DNA of 64,000 nt from Pseudomonas silvicola (GCF_026651855.1 NZ_CP093280.1:4070001-4134000), one strand, 5' to 3'; shown: positions 17,901-24,166, counted from the first letter of the stretch. A program made the numbers and translations. The notes: generated from the letters alone by a model not told the origin.

Positions 17901-19382
17901 GGCCACGGCGGTGCCCAGCACGCTGCCATCGGCGGCGCGCACGGTCACGGTGGAGCCTGCCTCGGCGGTGCCGGTCAGTTGGCTGCCGTCGGCGCTGACG
18001 GCCAGGTTGCCGGGGGCGTCGGGGGCGCTGGTGTCGGCGGCGGTGACGGTGCCGGGCGCCGAGACATTGCCCGCGGCGTCGGTGAGGGTCACGTCCAGGG
18101 TCTGGCCGTTGGTTTGCGGGTTGCTCAAGCTGACCTGGAAGCTGCCGTCGCTGCCGACGGTACCGCTGCCCAGCACATTGCCAGCGGCATCGGTGGCGTT
18201 GACGGTCAGGGTCTGGCCGTTGGCCTGTGGCTGGCTCAGGGTCAGGGTGAACGTGCCGTCGGCGGCGGCCACGGCGGTGCCCAGCACGCTGCCATCGGCG
18301 GCGCGCACGGTCACGGTGGAGCCTGCCTCGGCGGTGCCGGTCAGTTGGCTGCCGTCGGCGCTGACGGCCAGGTTGCCGGGGGCGTCGGGGGCGGTGGTGT
18401 CAGCGGCGGTCACGGTGCCGGATGCAGAGGCGTTGCCGGCGGCATCGGTGGCGATGACGGTCAGGGTCTGGCCGTTGGCCTGTGGCTGGCTCAAGATCAG
18501 GGTGAAGGTACCGTCGGCGGCGGCCACGGCGGTGCCCAGCACGCTACCATCGGCGGCGCGCACGGTCACGGTGGAACCTGCCTCGGCGGTACCGGTCAGT
18601 TGGCTGCCGTCGGCGCTGACGGCCAGGTTGCCGGGGGCGTCGGGGGCGCTGGTGTCGGCGGCGGTGACGGTGCCGGGCGCCGAGACATTGCCCGCGGCGT
18701 CGGTGAGGGTCACGTCCAGGGTCTGGCCGTTGGTTTGCGGGTTGCTCAAGCTGACCTGGAAGCTGCCGTCGCTGCCGACGGTACCGCTGCCCAGCACATT
18801 GCCAGCGGCATCGCGCACGATCACGGTGCTACCGATTTCGCCCAGGCCGCTGAGCACCAGGCCGTTGCCGGACAGGCTCAGGCCAGTGGGGGAGTCCGGG
18901 GCCGTGGTGTCGGCAGCGGTGCCACTGTCGCTGCTACCGCCACCGCCACCGCCGCCACCTACCGCGGCCGCGGTGGCACCGCCGGCCCCCAGCAGGCCAA
19001 GGCCTGCGATCGCCCATTCAGGGGTAGCACTGCCGACCACGCCGACGCCCGCCAGCAGGTCGTCGAGCGACGATACTTGAGCAAACGTAAAGCCGTGGAA
19101 GGCTTCGGCGTTGTACTGCGCCTGCCACAGGGTGCCGTTCTCATCCTGGAACACCATGTCACTGCGCACGCCCTCGGCGTTGGCCTTGAAGAAGTTGCTG
19201 ACCCGCACATGCTCGCCGTTCTTGAGGTTGAGCACGGCATCGTCACCGGAGCGGGTGACGGACGCGACCTGGTCAGGGGGTACGGGAATCTGTACAACGG
19301 CGGGGTTTGGCAGCGACACATCGCCAAATTGCTGGGCGGTGACTTGGGCAGTTGCTTTGTCGGCGACGACGATATTGTCCAT
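5907..19382 (-). CDS. lapF: Giant LapF/BapA-type repeat adhesin, type I secreted
   Basis: 4491 residues in one uninterrupted frame. Residues 1-120 form the BapA/LapF prefix-like N-terminal domain, followed by an Ala/Gly-rich linker with eight consecutive Gly. From about residue 155 to 3785 there are roughly 42 Ig-like repeats of about 85 residues with the pattern APD.LT.LAVSADG..LTGTGEAG..V.V. The last ~700 residues have two VCBS-like segments (HADGSYTYT, IGQVDTFTYQL) and a C-terminal secretion region with glycine-rich repeats (GTDGNDTLD, GGAGNDTM, GGTGTDTL). The start has a good ribosome site (AGGAAGAG). I see no LapG-type di-alanine cleavage motif like that of LapA. Size is below the ~6300 residues known for P. 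putida LapF, as expected for a variable repeat number. Role: cell-cell adhesion in biofilm. Confidence 0.9.
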   Translation of the reverse strand: MDNIVVADKATAQVTAQQFGDVSLPNPAVVQIPVPPDQVASVTRSGDDAVLNLKNGEHVRVSNFFKANAEGVRSDMVFQDENGTLWQAQYNAEAFHGFTFAQVSSLDDLLAGVGVVGSATPEWAIAGLGLLGAGGATAAAVGGGGGGGGSSDSGTAADTTAPDSPTGLSLSGNGLVLSGLGEIGSTVIVRDAAGNVLGSGTVGSDGSFQVSLSNPQTNGQTLDVTLTDAAGNVSAPGTVTAADTSAPDAPGNLAVSADGSQLTGTAEAGSTVTVRAADGSVLGTAVAAADGTFTLILSQPQANGQTLTVIATDAAGNASASGTVTAADTTAPDAPGNLAVSADGSQLTGTAEAGSTVTVRAADGSVLGTAVAAADGTFTLTLSQPQANGQTLTVNATDAAGNVLGSGTVGSDGSFQVSLSNPQTNGQTLDVTLTDAAGNVSAPGTVTAADTSAPDAPGNLAVSADGSQLTGTAEAGSTVTVRAADGSVLGTAVAAADGTFTLTLSQPQANGQTLTVNATDAAGNASASGTVTAADTTAPDAPGNLAVSADGSQLTGTAEAGSTVTVRAADGSVLGTAVAAADGTFTLTLSPAQTDGQTLNISATDAAGNTSSPATAVAPDIGNPDTTPPDAPTDVAISGSGTLVSGHGEAGSTATIIDANGTVLGTAVVGPDGLFSVSISPAQDNGQVLQITLTDAAGNVSANVALTAPDIQPPAQPANLVLSADGLTLTGTTEPGARVLVHDANGQVIGAARAAQDGTFSLTLDSAQTNGEHLDVTATDAAGNSSAPVALQAGDTTAPDPVTNVVISADGVALSGQGEVGATVSITNAAGTLIGTGTVGANGTFEITLAPGVTQGDTVRVVQADAQGNTSPAITVLAPDADGPGTPSALVVNADGSQVTGSATAGNLVEVRDGSGNLLGSAVVASNGEFTITLTPAQANGEVLDVTAIDGNGESSVTVPVTAPDITGPTAATDLVVNANGLLLTGRGEVGATVSVTDANGNVLGTAVVSASGSFAVTLASAQVDGQALQVTLTDAAGNPSPATAITAPDLDGPLQPGGLALNVAGTVLTGNGEAGAHITVTDANGNALGTAIVAADGTFSVTLSSAQNNGQTLLVAATDAVGNGAGPVTFIAPDTLAPNAATDLAVNASGNVLTGSGEIGATVTVRDPSGTVLGTATVDGTGHFSVTLAPAQIDAEVLQVVLVDAAGNPSTPAQVTAPDLVAPSGLTNVDISANGTLVSGHGEVGATVTVRDADGNSIGSAVVGSNGTFEVTLSPAQINGQALTALQTDAAGNASPGTDLTAPDIQAPDAPANLSLNGAGDALSGTGEPGATVHVYSRDGTLLGSDIVSTGGTFTVALNSAQADGQVLRVNQSDASNNTSADASLTAADNTPPAQVGSLAISGNGATVTGTGEAGDTVYVRASDGTLLGSAVVAGNGAFTVTLTPAQLNGEVLSVNQLDTAQNPSAVTTVTAPDLTAPAAPTDLAVSTDGLTVTGTAEANSSIQVRAADGTLLGEASADGNGVFSVTLNVAQTNAQALQVTATDASNNTSLPGAVSAPDTTAPQDVTNLAVSPDGTQVSGTGEAGSTITVREGSTVLGSGTVGSDGVFVITLTTAASNGSTLNVVSTDAANNSSNPVDVAGPDGTQVAAPSDLALSSDGTTLTGAGTAGSTITVVDSAGTNLGTTTVNSLGRFSIRFATAQLNAQVLHVTATDSANHTSVPTTVVASDSTAPDAPTDVAVNSTGTTLTGKGEAGATVTALDSAGTVLGTATAAANGTFQLTLNSAQTNGQALSVTATDAAGNVSTAVTVTAQDLTAPDSPTDLALNSAGLQLTGHAEAGSTVTVSNAQGAVLGTATAAANGTFQLTLNSAQTNGQALSVTATDAAGNVSTAASYTAADTTAPLAVTNLAVAADGATVAGQGEVGATVTVRDASGTLLGTATVAANGTFSVALAPAPSNGQTLDIYQTDAAGNASPSATLTAPDITPPAALTQVAVNADGITVTGHGEPNATVSVRSADGTLLGTGLVASNGAFTLTLDTPQLNAQVLTVTQEDPPGNVSTAVTVTAQDLTAPDSPTDLALNSAGLQLTGHAEAGSTVTVSNAQGAVLGTATAAANGTFQLTLNSAQTNGQALSVTATDAAGNVSTAASYTAADTTAPLAVTNLAVAADGATVAGQGEVGATVTVRDASGTLLGTGTVASNGSFSLTLAPAAAAGSTLSVVQTDAAGNASGAANVTAPGSLAEPAPTNLVLSADGLSLTGNATAGSSVSVHNAAGTLLGTAQVASDGTFSITLTSAQLNGEQLSATATSSDGINSLPTGLIAADVTAPTALSDLHLAANGTALTGHGEAGATVTVLGQGGVELGTAVVGANGTFSVTLNTAQTNGQLLSLSQTDAAGNESPSVNLTAPDLIAPDAPTGLTVSSNGLLLSGTGEAGTTVKVVNAAGDLLLSGTGEAGTTVKVVNAAGDLLGTGTVNVDGSFQITLNTPQANGQQLAVTLTDAAGNTSAATDLTSVDTTAPSALTQLAIASDGATLTGHGEAGAIVTVSDSLGVPLGTATVGATGTFTLVLATPLTNAEVLTLVQADAAGNVSPTATLTTPDFTAPDPLADVAINAAGALVTGTGEAGATVTVKDPAGLVLGTAVVLADGTFRVSLSTPQINGQALTVQQADPPGNVSTPVVVNAPDLTPPDLATQLQFNASGTVLSGVGEAGTAVRIILADNTQVGTGTVDSSGHFLITLDTAQTNGQTVWVTLTDAAGNTSATATQIAPDITAPAAVTGLALDATGLVLSGAGEAGASVTVTNAAGTTLGTGTVDANGQFTLTLNAAQLNGEQLSVVQQDAAGNPSVTANLVASDVTAPTAPTVTALSADGLTLTGTGEAGATLVVTTATGGVLATVTVAADGTYSTPLSSAQVNGELLTLVQTDTAGNHSLPLVYQAGDTTAPADVTALAVSPSGLTVTGLGEANATVTVRSAAGVELGTTTVAADGHFSVGLSSAQLNGETLTVSQTDVAGNLSGNQTVTASDITAPAVPTVTSLSVDGVTLTGTAEANSLVTVRSVDGTELGTATATAGGIYTVILTPAQINGQVLSIVAADASTNTSTPLIYTTLDTQAPDAVTNLSISADHSLLAGRGEVGATVLVTDADGTPLGSGVVAANGTFVITLSAVVDVNTVLTVVQTDASNNTSVSADLIVPVAPAPDAPTDVVLAADGVTLNGVAAAGTTITVYSATGTVLGTGTTGSNGIFDLTLTTPQTNGQTLSVTASTQAGGASLPTELIAADTTAPDPLTGLAVTGAGLLVTGHGEVGATVTITSATGALLGTGVVGVGGTFSVNLNAAQTNGQVLTAVQTDAYANTSTSVTVQAADTTAPVAPSVLALDTAGLVLSGLGETGATVTVTNAAGTVLGTGTVVGGTFAVTLNAAQLNGQTLTVSQADAAGNVSAGTTLVANDTTAPAQLANLALTSSGLQVTGTGEAGATVTVTSATGTVLGTTQVGSAGTFTVTLGTAQLNGQVLTLVQTDAAGNASLASTLTALDTQAPTAPGALALAANGITLTGTGEAGATVTVSSGGATLGTAVVGLGGSFTVTLSSAQLDGQVLTVRQTDVAGNASATASLTAPDTTAPAAPTGVLVNASGTLVTGTGVAGSTVTVRAGTSVLGTTTVAANGSFSVALTTAQINSQVLSVTQADPSGNVSTAATTIAPDLTPPAAASTLLVSADGLTVSGTGEANSIVTIKAASGLVLGTGTVGGTGVFSVVLSAAQINGETLSVSLTDANGNVSTAVTVTAPDLDANAPVTASNDLAVATVNLTPVSTTTHYTDSFTTLLAGFSKTYTFTVGSGTSVTSSMTLTAGSLVSLLTGVSYTLQVKDASGNWVTLDVNGSRGILDLLTINSQEVQVNISALLSGDYRLVVSSSGIGVLTTVTTDVTQQTSSLTQFTGSAGVATTGNVLTDLGTNGLADQLGPDSAAVLQISKNGTFVTAASGAGTTVQGLYGTLVIHADGSYTYTANGSTSSIGQVDTFTYQLVHANGLSATATLYVRIESPQSTETWSSTNLAAAATVVDATYDIASTSITLAAKEVTSTAILGTLSVPLLGGANATYTTSVAANTVSDLTVTLNASNLLSLASSLTLGLYKLNTSTGQYVLVKSVSGGALLSLGGNNYGVTFDDQTSGTYQVKVVVTGIGLASSITTSITNVATYTNQYVVGSYTPVVGNLLTDTAGGGADILGSAYTVLSVLLAGSYVTPGYNGTTIAGTYGSLLVHADGSYTYTLNAGLTDAAIGHSDVFTYELTHPNGTTDISTLTIDLTQAGATASTFSALALVSDETSTATTTVAAASTSTEVLQGTDGNDTLDAIHGGAVTIIGGAGNDTMIVHDQNFASVDGGTGTDTLMWDGGDATIDLGTLASRIHNIEILDLNSTSAVALTLNLADMLAVIESGDSKLIIKGNSQDSVHMTDTWTASGTETADGVSYTQYTPEQDPSHHLWVQSGVHVV
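11976..12101. repeat. 63 bp perfect tandem duplication inside the adhesin
   Basis: Positions 11976-12038 and 12039-12101 are identical 63-base copies in tandem. They add 21 residues in frame in the middle of one Ig-like unit, so GEAGTTVKVVNAAGD occurs twice in a row. No other unit has this insertion. Confidence 0.9.
12799..13979. repeat. Identical ~415 bp blocks within the adhesin gene
   Basis: Positions 12799-13214 and 13564-13979 match base for base at an offset of 765 bp, which is three 85-residue units. A third, shorter copy of the inner part begins near 13970. Most other units in the gene have diverged, so these blocks mark recent duplication or gene conversion. Confidence 0.88.
17821..18812. 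repeat. Out-of-register duplicated block near the adhesin N-terminus
   Basis: The sequence beginning at 17821 recurs from 18187 (offset 366 bp, 122 residues) and from 18442 (offset 621 bp, 207 residues). Neither offset is a multiple of the 85-residue unit. At about residue 398 one unit therefore ends at DAAGN and continues as the middle of another (VLGSGTVGSDG), producing a hybrid, shortened domain. Confidence 0.8.
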
Positions 19383-19768
19383 TATCGGCTCTTCCTTTCG
19401 CTTTCTTGTCAGTCACCACACTGCACTGCGTGGTGATCATCACTACTGCTGCATACGGGCAGGCAGCACCGAAAAAACCTGTACAGATTGGATCCTGTAG
19501 GTATAGCAAAGGGGTACGAAAGCGCGCGCTAGCTTTCCGGCTAGCAAGGGTTACGCGACAGGCGGTGCGGGGTTATCGGAGGGAAACCTAGGTGTGACAG
19601 GTGGGATGAAGGAAAAGTGCTTTTTTTGTACAAAGAACATTGGCATGTAGCGACAACGGTCTTTGTCGGCGCCGGGGGCATAAGGCCGCGTCGGCGATCA
19701 ATGGGGTGAGCCTGATGTTGCGCGGCGCCTGTGATGCGGCAAAATCCGTCTGCTGCGAGGGGCGTGGG
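19383..19768. promoter_or_regulatory. Adhesin upstream region with a sigma-S-like promoter candidate
   Basis: This 386 bp gap has no gene. On the minus strand, about 120 bp before the adhesin ATG, the sequence TTTGCTATACCT (about 19499-19510) fits an extended -10 of the sigma-S type without a good -35. Just upstream lies a GCTAGC-N6-GCTAGC inverted repeat (19528-19545). Sigma-S control is known for P. putida lapF; the assignment here is by similarity of the element only. Confidence 0.4.
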
Positions 19769-20524
19769 TCAGGACTGGCCGGGACGCGTGCGCGCGGGGT
19801 TCAGACCGAGCGCGGAATAGACATGGTAGCGCGCGATGCCGATGTACTCATGGAGGGCGGCGTCGGCAACGATGAAGTTGAAGGACAGCGGCAAGGCCGA
19901 CGGCATGGCGCGCAAGTAGTCTGCCCGTACCGGGGTCGCCGTCACATCGAAGTGGGCGAAGTACACCTCGCTGCGGCGCAGGTGGATGGCCGACGATACC
20001 AGCACCACACGGTCGGCGGATTGGCGGTGCAGCAGGGCTGCGGTGAACTCGGCGTTCTGCCAGGTATTCATGCTTTTATCCTCCAGCAGCACATCACCTT
20101 GCACCACGCCCAGAGCCAGCAGGGTTGTCTGGTACACCGCTGCTTCGGCGACGCCGGTATGGCGCGCGTCGCCGCCGCTCACCAGTACCTTGCAGTCGCC
20201 ACCGGCCTGATGACATTGATTGTACAACACGGCGGCCTCGACCAGCCGCGGGTAGGCGAAGATCCCAGGCTCCACGGCATCGGGCGCCTGCTCGGTGCCC
20301 GCGCCCAGCAGCACGATCACGCTGCGCGTGCCCCAGGTGATCGACGGTTTCAGCGCGTAGTCGGCTTGAAGGTTGCTCAGCAGCCACGCCGGTGCCGGGC
20401 CGCAGCCCACCGCCAGGAACCAGGCGGCTGCCAGGGCCATGAAGGTACGTTGGGTACGGCGCCGTTTCAGAAAAGTGAAGAGGGCGGCCAGGGCGATCAG
20501 CAGGATGAGCAGGAACAGGGTCAT
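19769..20524 (-). CDS. YdcF/SanA-family (DUF218) membrane protein
   Basis: 251 residues. Two N-terminal membrane segments (residues 1-20 and about 28-50) are followed by a DUF218 domain with the family blocks VIVLLGAGTE, KVLVSGGD, EDKSMNTWQNAEF and VVLVSSAIHLRRSEVYF. Members such as SanA and ElyC act in envelope integrity or peptidoglycan/lipid-carrier metabolism, but their reaction is not settled. It stands alone: its stop faces the adhesin upstream region and its start is 139 bp from the end of the racemase-family gene on the same strand. Confidence 0.75.
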   Translation of the reverse strand: MTLFLLILLIALAALFTFLKRRRTQRTFMALAAAWFLAVGCGPAPAWLLSNLQADYALKPSITWGTRSVIVLLGAGTEQAPDAVEPGIFAYPRLVEAAVLYNQCHQAGGDCKVLVSGGDARHTGVAEAAVYQTTLLALGVVQGDVLLEDKSMNTWQNAEFTAALLHRQSADRVVLVSSAIHLRRSEVYFAHFDVTATPVRADYLRAMPSALPLSFNFIVADAALHEYIGIARYHVYSALGLNPARTRPGQS

Positions 20525-20662
20525 GGCGGCAGGGGGCAGTATGTTGGGGGAGGGTGACTTTACCTGGGTTTTGGGCTGGGGTGGCGGTCGGGGTATGTCC
20601 TGGTTTTTCGGGGGGACGGTGGGGGGCTGCCAGGCGCAAGCACACCCCTTCGAATCCGGACC

Positions 20663-21382
20663 TTACCCTAGCGGCCAGCCCACCACTCGCTTGCGGCGCG
20701 GCGTCGCATAGGTGCGCACCTTTGACGTGCTCAAGCCCAACCGTACCAGCGACTCCGCCAGCGCCACCGCGGCCGTCACCCCGTCCACCACCGGCACGCC
20801 GGTGCTTTCGCGAATCATCGCGTCCAGCCCGGCCATGCCGCCGCACCCCAGGCAGATCACCTCGGCCTTGTCATCGCGCACGGCCAGTTCGGCCTGGGCA
20901 ACGATGGCGGCCACGGCACGCGATGGATCCTGCTCCAGCTCCAGTACCGCCAGGCCGCTGGCGCGTACCGAGGCACAGCGCTGGTACAGGCCGGCCAGGC
21001 GCAGGCGGTCCTGAATCAACGGTACGGTGCGGTCCAGTGTGGTCACCACCGAATAGGCGTGGCCTAGCAGCATGGCCAGGCTGGCGGCGGCCTCGGTGAT
21101 GTCCACCACTGGTACGTCAAGCAGTTCCTGCAGGCCTTCGCGACCGTGTTCGCCGTACCCGGCCTGGATCACCGCATCGAAGGGCTGGTCATAGGCCATG
21201 ACCGCGTCCATGACGCCGATGGCAGCCAGGTAGCTCTCGAAATTGCCTTCCACCGATTCCGCGCCAAAGCGCGGCGTCAGGCCGATGATCTCCGTACCGG
21301 GGGCCGCGACGCTGCGGGCCTGCTCAGCGATGGTGTGGGTAATGGCAGCAGTGGTGTTGACGTTGACAACCAGGATACGCAT
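20663..21382 (-). CDS. Asp/Glu/hydantoin racemase superfamily protein
   Basis: 239 residues, matching the hydantoin/allantoin racemase size. The N-terminus MRILVVNVNTTAAITHTI is the family substrate loop. The C-terminal cysteine motif is present (ICLGCGGMAGL near residue 180). At the place of the first catalytic Cys, where relatives have ACFGDPG, this protein has QAGYGEHG, so Cys is replaced by Gly. A single-Cys site of this kind is known from arylmalonate decarboxylase, so racemase activity should not be assumed. The gene follows an NCS1 transporter on the same strand with 23 bp between them, suggesting the two handle the same cyclic ureide or related compound. Confidence 0.75.
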   Translation of the reverse strand: MRILVVNVNTTAAITHTIAEQARSVAAPGTEIIGLTPRFGAESVEGNFESYLAAIGVMDAVMAYDQPFDAVIQAGYGEHGREGLQELLDVPVVDITEAAASLAMLLGHAYSVVTTLDRTVPLIQDRLRLAGLYQRCASVRASGLAVLELEQDPSRAVAAIVAQAELAVRDDKAEVICLGCGGMAGLDAMIRESTGVPVVDGVTAAVALAESLVRLGLSTSKVRTYATPRRKRVVGWPLG

Positions 21383-21405
21383 GGCAAACCTCAGGGCAGG
21401 AAAAA

Positions 21406-22920
21406 TCAGTGCTGGGCATTGTCGACAGCGATGGTTTCACCGCTGACGTCCAGGAACGGTTGGTGACGGTCGCTGAGCAGCAGGTACACCGCGGCAGCGA
21501 TGGCGGCGCCGAACAGCCAGGAGAATGCCGACACGGTTTCGAAGGCCGGCACCAGCGCCAGCACGATGGCAATGGTTGCCGCGGGCAGCACGGCGGCCAC
21601 GGCGCGCGGGTTGATGCCGCGGCGGTAGTGGTAAGCCGCCTCAGGCGCCTCGGTGTACAACTGGGGGACGTTGACCTTGCCCCGGCGCAGCAGCCAGTAA
21701 TCGGCGGTGATGATTCCGTATAGCGGGCCGAGCAGTGCGCCCAGGCCGGCCAGGAAGTACTCGATCACCAGTGGGCTGTTGTACAGGTTCCACGGCAAGA
21801 TCAGCACGGCCACGGTGGCGCTGATCATCCCGGCGCGGCGAAAGGTCAACAGCCGCGGCGCCAGGTTGCTGAGCACGAAGGCCGGGGCCACGAAGTTGGC
21901 CATGATGTTCACCGCCACGGTGACGATCAGCAGCGCCAGGCAGCCGAGCACCAGGAACAGGGTATCGGGGATGGACTGGATGATCTGGGTGGGGTTCTCG
22001 ATCACCCGCCCATCAATGGAAAACTGCGCGCCGCACAGCACCACGGTGACCACGGCGAAGGCGAGGATATTCACCGGCAGGCCCCAGAAATTGCCTTGGC
22101 GGATACAGCGTCGCGAGGGAGCCGAGCGGGTAAAATCGCAGAAGTTGAGGATCATGGTGCCGTAGATCGCCAGCCACAACGCACCGCCGGCGAAGATATG
22201 CCGCCACATGCTGGCGCCCTGCAATGGCTCACGGATCGACCACGCCAGGTCGCCGCCCACGCGGGCGTACATCCATACTGCCAGGCAGCCCATGGTCAGC
22301 AGAATCACTGGCCCCGCGAAGCCCTCATAGCGGCGCACGGTTTCCATGCCGTAGGCCAGAATCACCAGTTGCACCAGCCATATGCTGACGAAACACGCCC
22401 AACCCAGGCTGGAGAGCCCCAGAACCTGGTTGTGGTCCCAGGCCGCCACGCTGGGCAGCAGCGCGGTGAGCAGCACCTTGAGTACCACCGAGGCCAGGTA
22501 CGTCTGGATGCCAAACCAGGCAATGGCGATGACTGCGCGCACCAAAGCGGGGAGCTGTGCACCAAAAATGCCAAAACTGATGCGGCTGATGACCGGAAAA
22601 GGCACACCCGTCTTCTGCCCCATGTAACCGGTGAGGTTCATGAAGCCATAGACCAGCGCGGCACCGATCAGCAATGACAGCAGGATCTGCCAGCCGCCCA
22701 GGCCCAGGGCGTAGAGCCCCATGGCAAAGGAGTAGTTGGCGATATTGTGTACATCGTTGGTCCATAGCGCAAAGATGCTGTACCCGCCCCAGCGCCGGCC
22801 TTCGGTTCGCGTGGGGGCCAGGTCGCGGTTGTGCAGGCGAGGGCTGAGCGCTGGGTAGGGCACGGACCCGGTGTGGGTCACGTCGGAACGGGAGGACTCG
22901 GCGGGGCTGTTGAGCTGCAT
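21406..22920 (-). CDS. NCS1-family nucleobase/hydantoin/allantoin transporter
   Basis: 504 residues with about 12 hydrophobic helices. The N-terminal signature RWGGYSIFALWTNDVHNIAN and the block GVPFPVISRISFGIFG are typical of NCS1 symporters (HyuP/PucI/CodB/Mhp1 type), which take up purines, pyrimidines, allantoin or hydantoins with H+ or Na+. It is transcribed with the racemase-family gene. Upstream there are two GTATAC palindromes about 140 bp apart that could bind a GntR-type repressor. The substrate cannot be fixed from sequence alone. Confidence 0.85.
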   Translation of the reverse strand: MQLNSPAESSRSDVTHTGSVPYPALSPRLHNRDLAPTRTEGRRWGGYSIFALWTNDVHNIANYSFAMGLYALGLGGWQILLSLLIGAALVYGFMNLTGYMGQKTGVPFPVISRISFGIFGAQLPALVRAVIAIAWFGIQTYLASVVLKVLLTALLPSVAAWDHNQVLGLSSLGWACFVSIWLVQLVILAYGMETVRRYEGFAGPVILLTMGCLAVWMYARVGGDLAWSIREPLQGASMWRHIFAGGALWLAIYGTMILNFCDFTRSAPSRRCIRQGNFWGLPVNILAFAVVTVVLCGAQFSIDGRVIENPTQIIQSIPDTLFLVLGCLALLIVTVAVNIMANFVAPAFVLSNLAPRLLTFRRAGMISATVAVLILPWNLYNSPLVIEYFLAGLGALLGPLYGIITADYWLLRRGKVNVPQLYTEAPEAAYHYRRGINPRAVAAVLPAATIAIVLALVPAFETVSAFSWLFGAAIAAAVYLLLSDRHQPFLDVSGETIAVDNAQH

Positions 22921-23302
22921 CGGTGTGGCTCCACGGTTGTATTTATTGCTGTATACATATTGTGGTTTTCAGGTAGCCATAATCGTGCCAGCTTTGTTTT
23001 AGACTTGAGATGCGATCACCTTAGGTATTGTTTTGACTGTCTATTCTATCCAAAAGGCTAGAGCTTTCTGATCAGGTGGTTAGAATTATTGTATACAATG
23101 ACGTTACTTCGGGTGACACAAAGCGTGTGTGTCAGTAGGCCGCCGGGCGTTCTGCAAGGCTTGAAAAGCCCGCTGGCGCGCCAGCGCCGGCAGGGTCGGT
23201 GCAGCAGGCGAATATAGGGTCGTCCCGGGTTAAACCTTCCCCACGTCGCGCAGTCTTTCTCTTTAGCAGCCCCCATCCCCGGGGCCCCACAGGAGACCAG
23301 TC
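22921..23302. promoter_or_regulatory. Divergent regulatory region between transporter and Ku
   Basis: This 382 bp AT-richer gap holds no gene. It contains TGTATACA at 22950-22957, just upstream of the transporter ATG, and the 12-base palindrome ATTGTATACAAT at 23088-23099. Near the Ku side there is a perfect 16-base palindrome CGCTGGCGCGCCAGCG at 23171-23186. The Ku ribosome site AGGAGA lies directly before 23303. Confidence 0.5.
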
Positions 23303-24166
23303 ATGGCCCGAGCCATCTGGAAAGGCGCGATCAGTTTTGGCCTGGTGCACATTCCCGTGTCGCTGAGCACGGCGGTGTCCAGCGAGCGCATCGACTTCGA
23401 CTGGCTGGACAAGCGCAGCATGGACCCGGTGGGCTACAAGCGGATCAACAAGGTCACCGGCAAGGACATCGACAAGGACAACATCGTCAAAGGGGTGGAA
23501 TACGAGAAAGGCCGCTACGTGGTGATCAGCGAAGACGAGATCCGCAAGGCGCGCCCCGAGGCCACCCAGACCATTGATATCTTTTCCTTCGTCGAGGCGC
23601 AGGAAATACCCTTGCAGGCGTTCGATACGCCCTATTACCTGGCGCCGGACAAGCGCGGCGGCAAGGTGTACGCGCTGTTGCGCCAGACCCTGGAAAGCAC
23701 CGGCAAGGTCGCCTTGGCCAGGGTGGTGTTGCACACCCAGCAGCACCTGGCCTTGTTGCGCCCCCTGGACAACGCGCTGGTGATGATTACCTTGCGCTGG
23801 CCCGCCCAGGTGCGTGGCATTGAAGGGTTGGAACTGGACAGTAGCGTCACCGATGCCAAGATCGACAAGCGCGAATTGCAGATGGCCAAGCGCCTGGTCG
23901 AGGACATGAGCGGCACCTGGACGCCAGAGGAATACCAGGACGACTTCAAGGAAACCATCATGGAACTGGTAGAGGAAAAGGCCAGCAAGGGCAAGATCGC
24001 CACGGTGACCTCGCTGGACGAGGAGGGCGAGCACAAGAGCGCCGATATCATCGACCTTACCGACCTGCTCAAGCGCAGTCTGGCGGGTAAAAAGCCTGCG
24101 CCGGCCAAGCCGGCCAAGAAAGCCGAGGCACCGGCCAAGCGCACGGCGCGGAAAAAAGTGTCCTGA
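23303..24166 (+). CDS. ku: Ku protein, non-homologous end joining
   Basis: 287 residues, usual for bacterial Ku. It begins MARAIWKGAISFGLVHIPV, the family hallmark, and has YKRINKVTGKDI and the ring-forming core. The C-terminus is a Lys/Ala/Pro tail (KKPAPAKPAKKAEAPAK) as found in Ku proteins that bind DNA beyond the ring and recruit LigD. The homodimer threads onto DNA ends. It points away from the transporter and converges on the DUF72-ligD pair, an arrangement typical of Pseudomonas end-joining loci. Confidence 0.95.
   Translation: MARAIWKGAISFGLVHIPVSLSTAVSSERIDFDWLDKRSMDPVGYKRINKVTGKDIDKDNIVKGVEYEKGRYVVISEDEIRKARPEATQTIDIFSFVEAQEIPLQAFDTPYYLAPDKRGGKVYALLRQTLESTGKVALARVVLHTQQHLALLRPLDNALVMITLRWPAQVRGIEGLELDSSVTDAKIDKRELQMAKRLVEDMSGTWTPEEYQDDFKETIMELVEEKASKGKIATVTSLDEEGEHKSADIIDLTDLLKRSLAGKKPAPAKPAKKAEAPAKRTARKKVS

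Noticed and set aside
7938-19080. Many long open frames on the plus strand opposite the adhesin gene
   Set aside because: They are repetitive mirror images of the Ig-like repeats, rich in Gly/His/Ala or Ser/Val/Pro, an effect of GC-rich repeat codon use; no ribosome sites or family motifs.
18900-19382. LapG-type cleavage motif in the adhesin N-terminus
   Set aside because: The only Ala-rich stretch is GGATAAAVGGG; it lacks the context of the LapA TAAG site, and no lapG or lapD gene is in the window.
19640-20557. 305-codon plus-strand frame over the DUF218 gene
   Set aside because: No motif or ribosome site, while the minus-strand frame has a full DUF218 domain and membrane helices.
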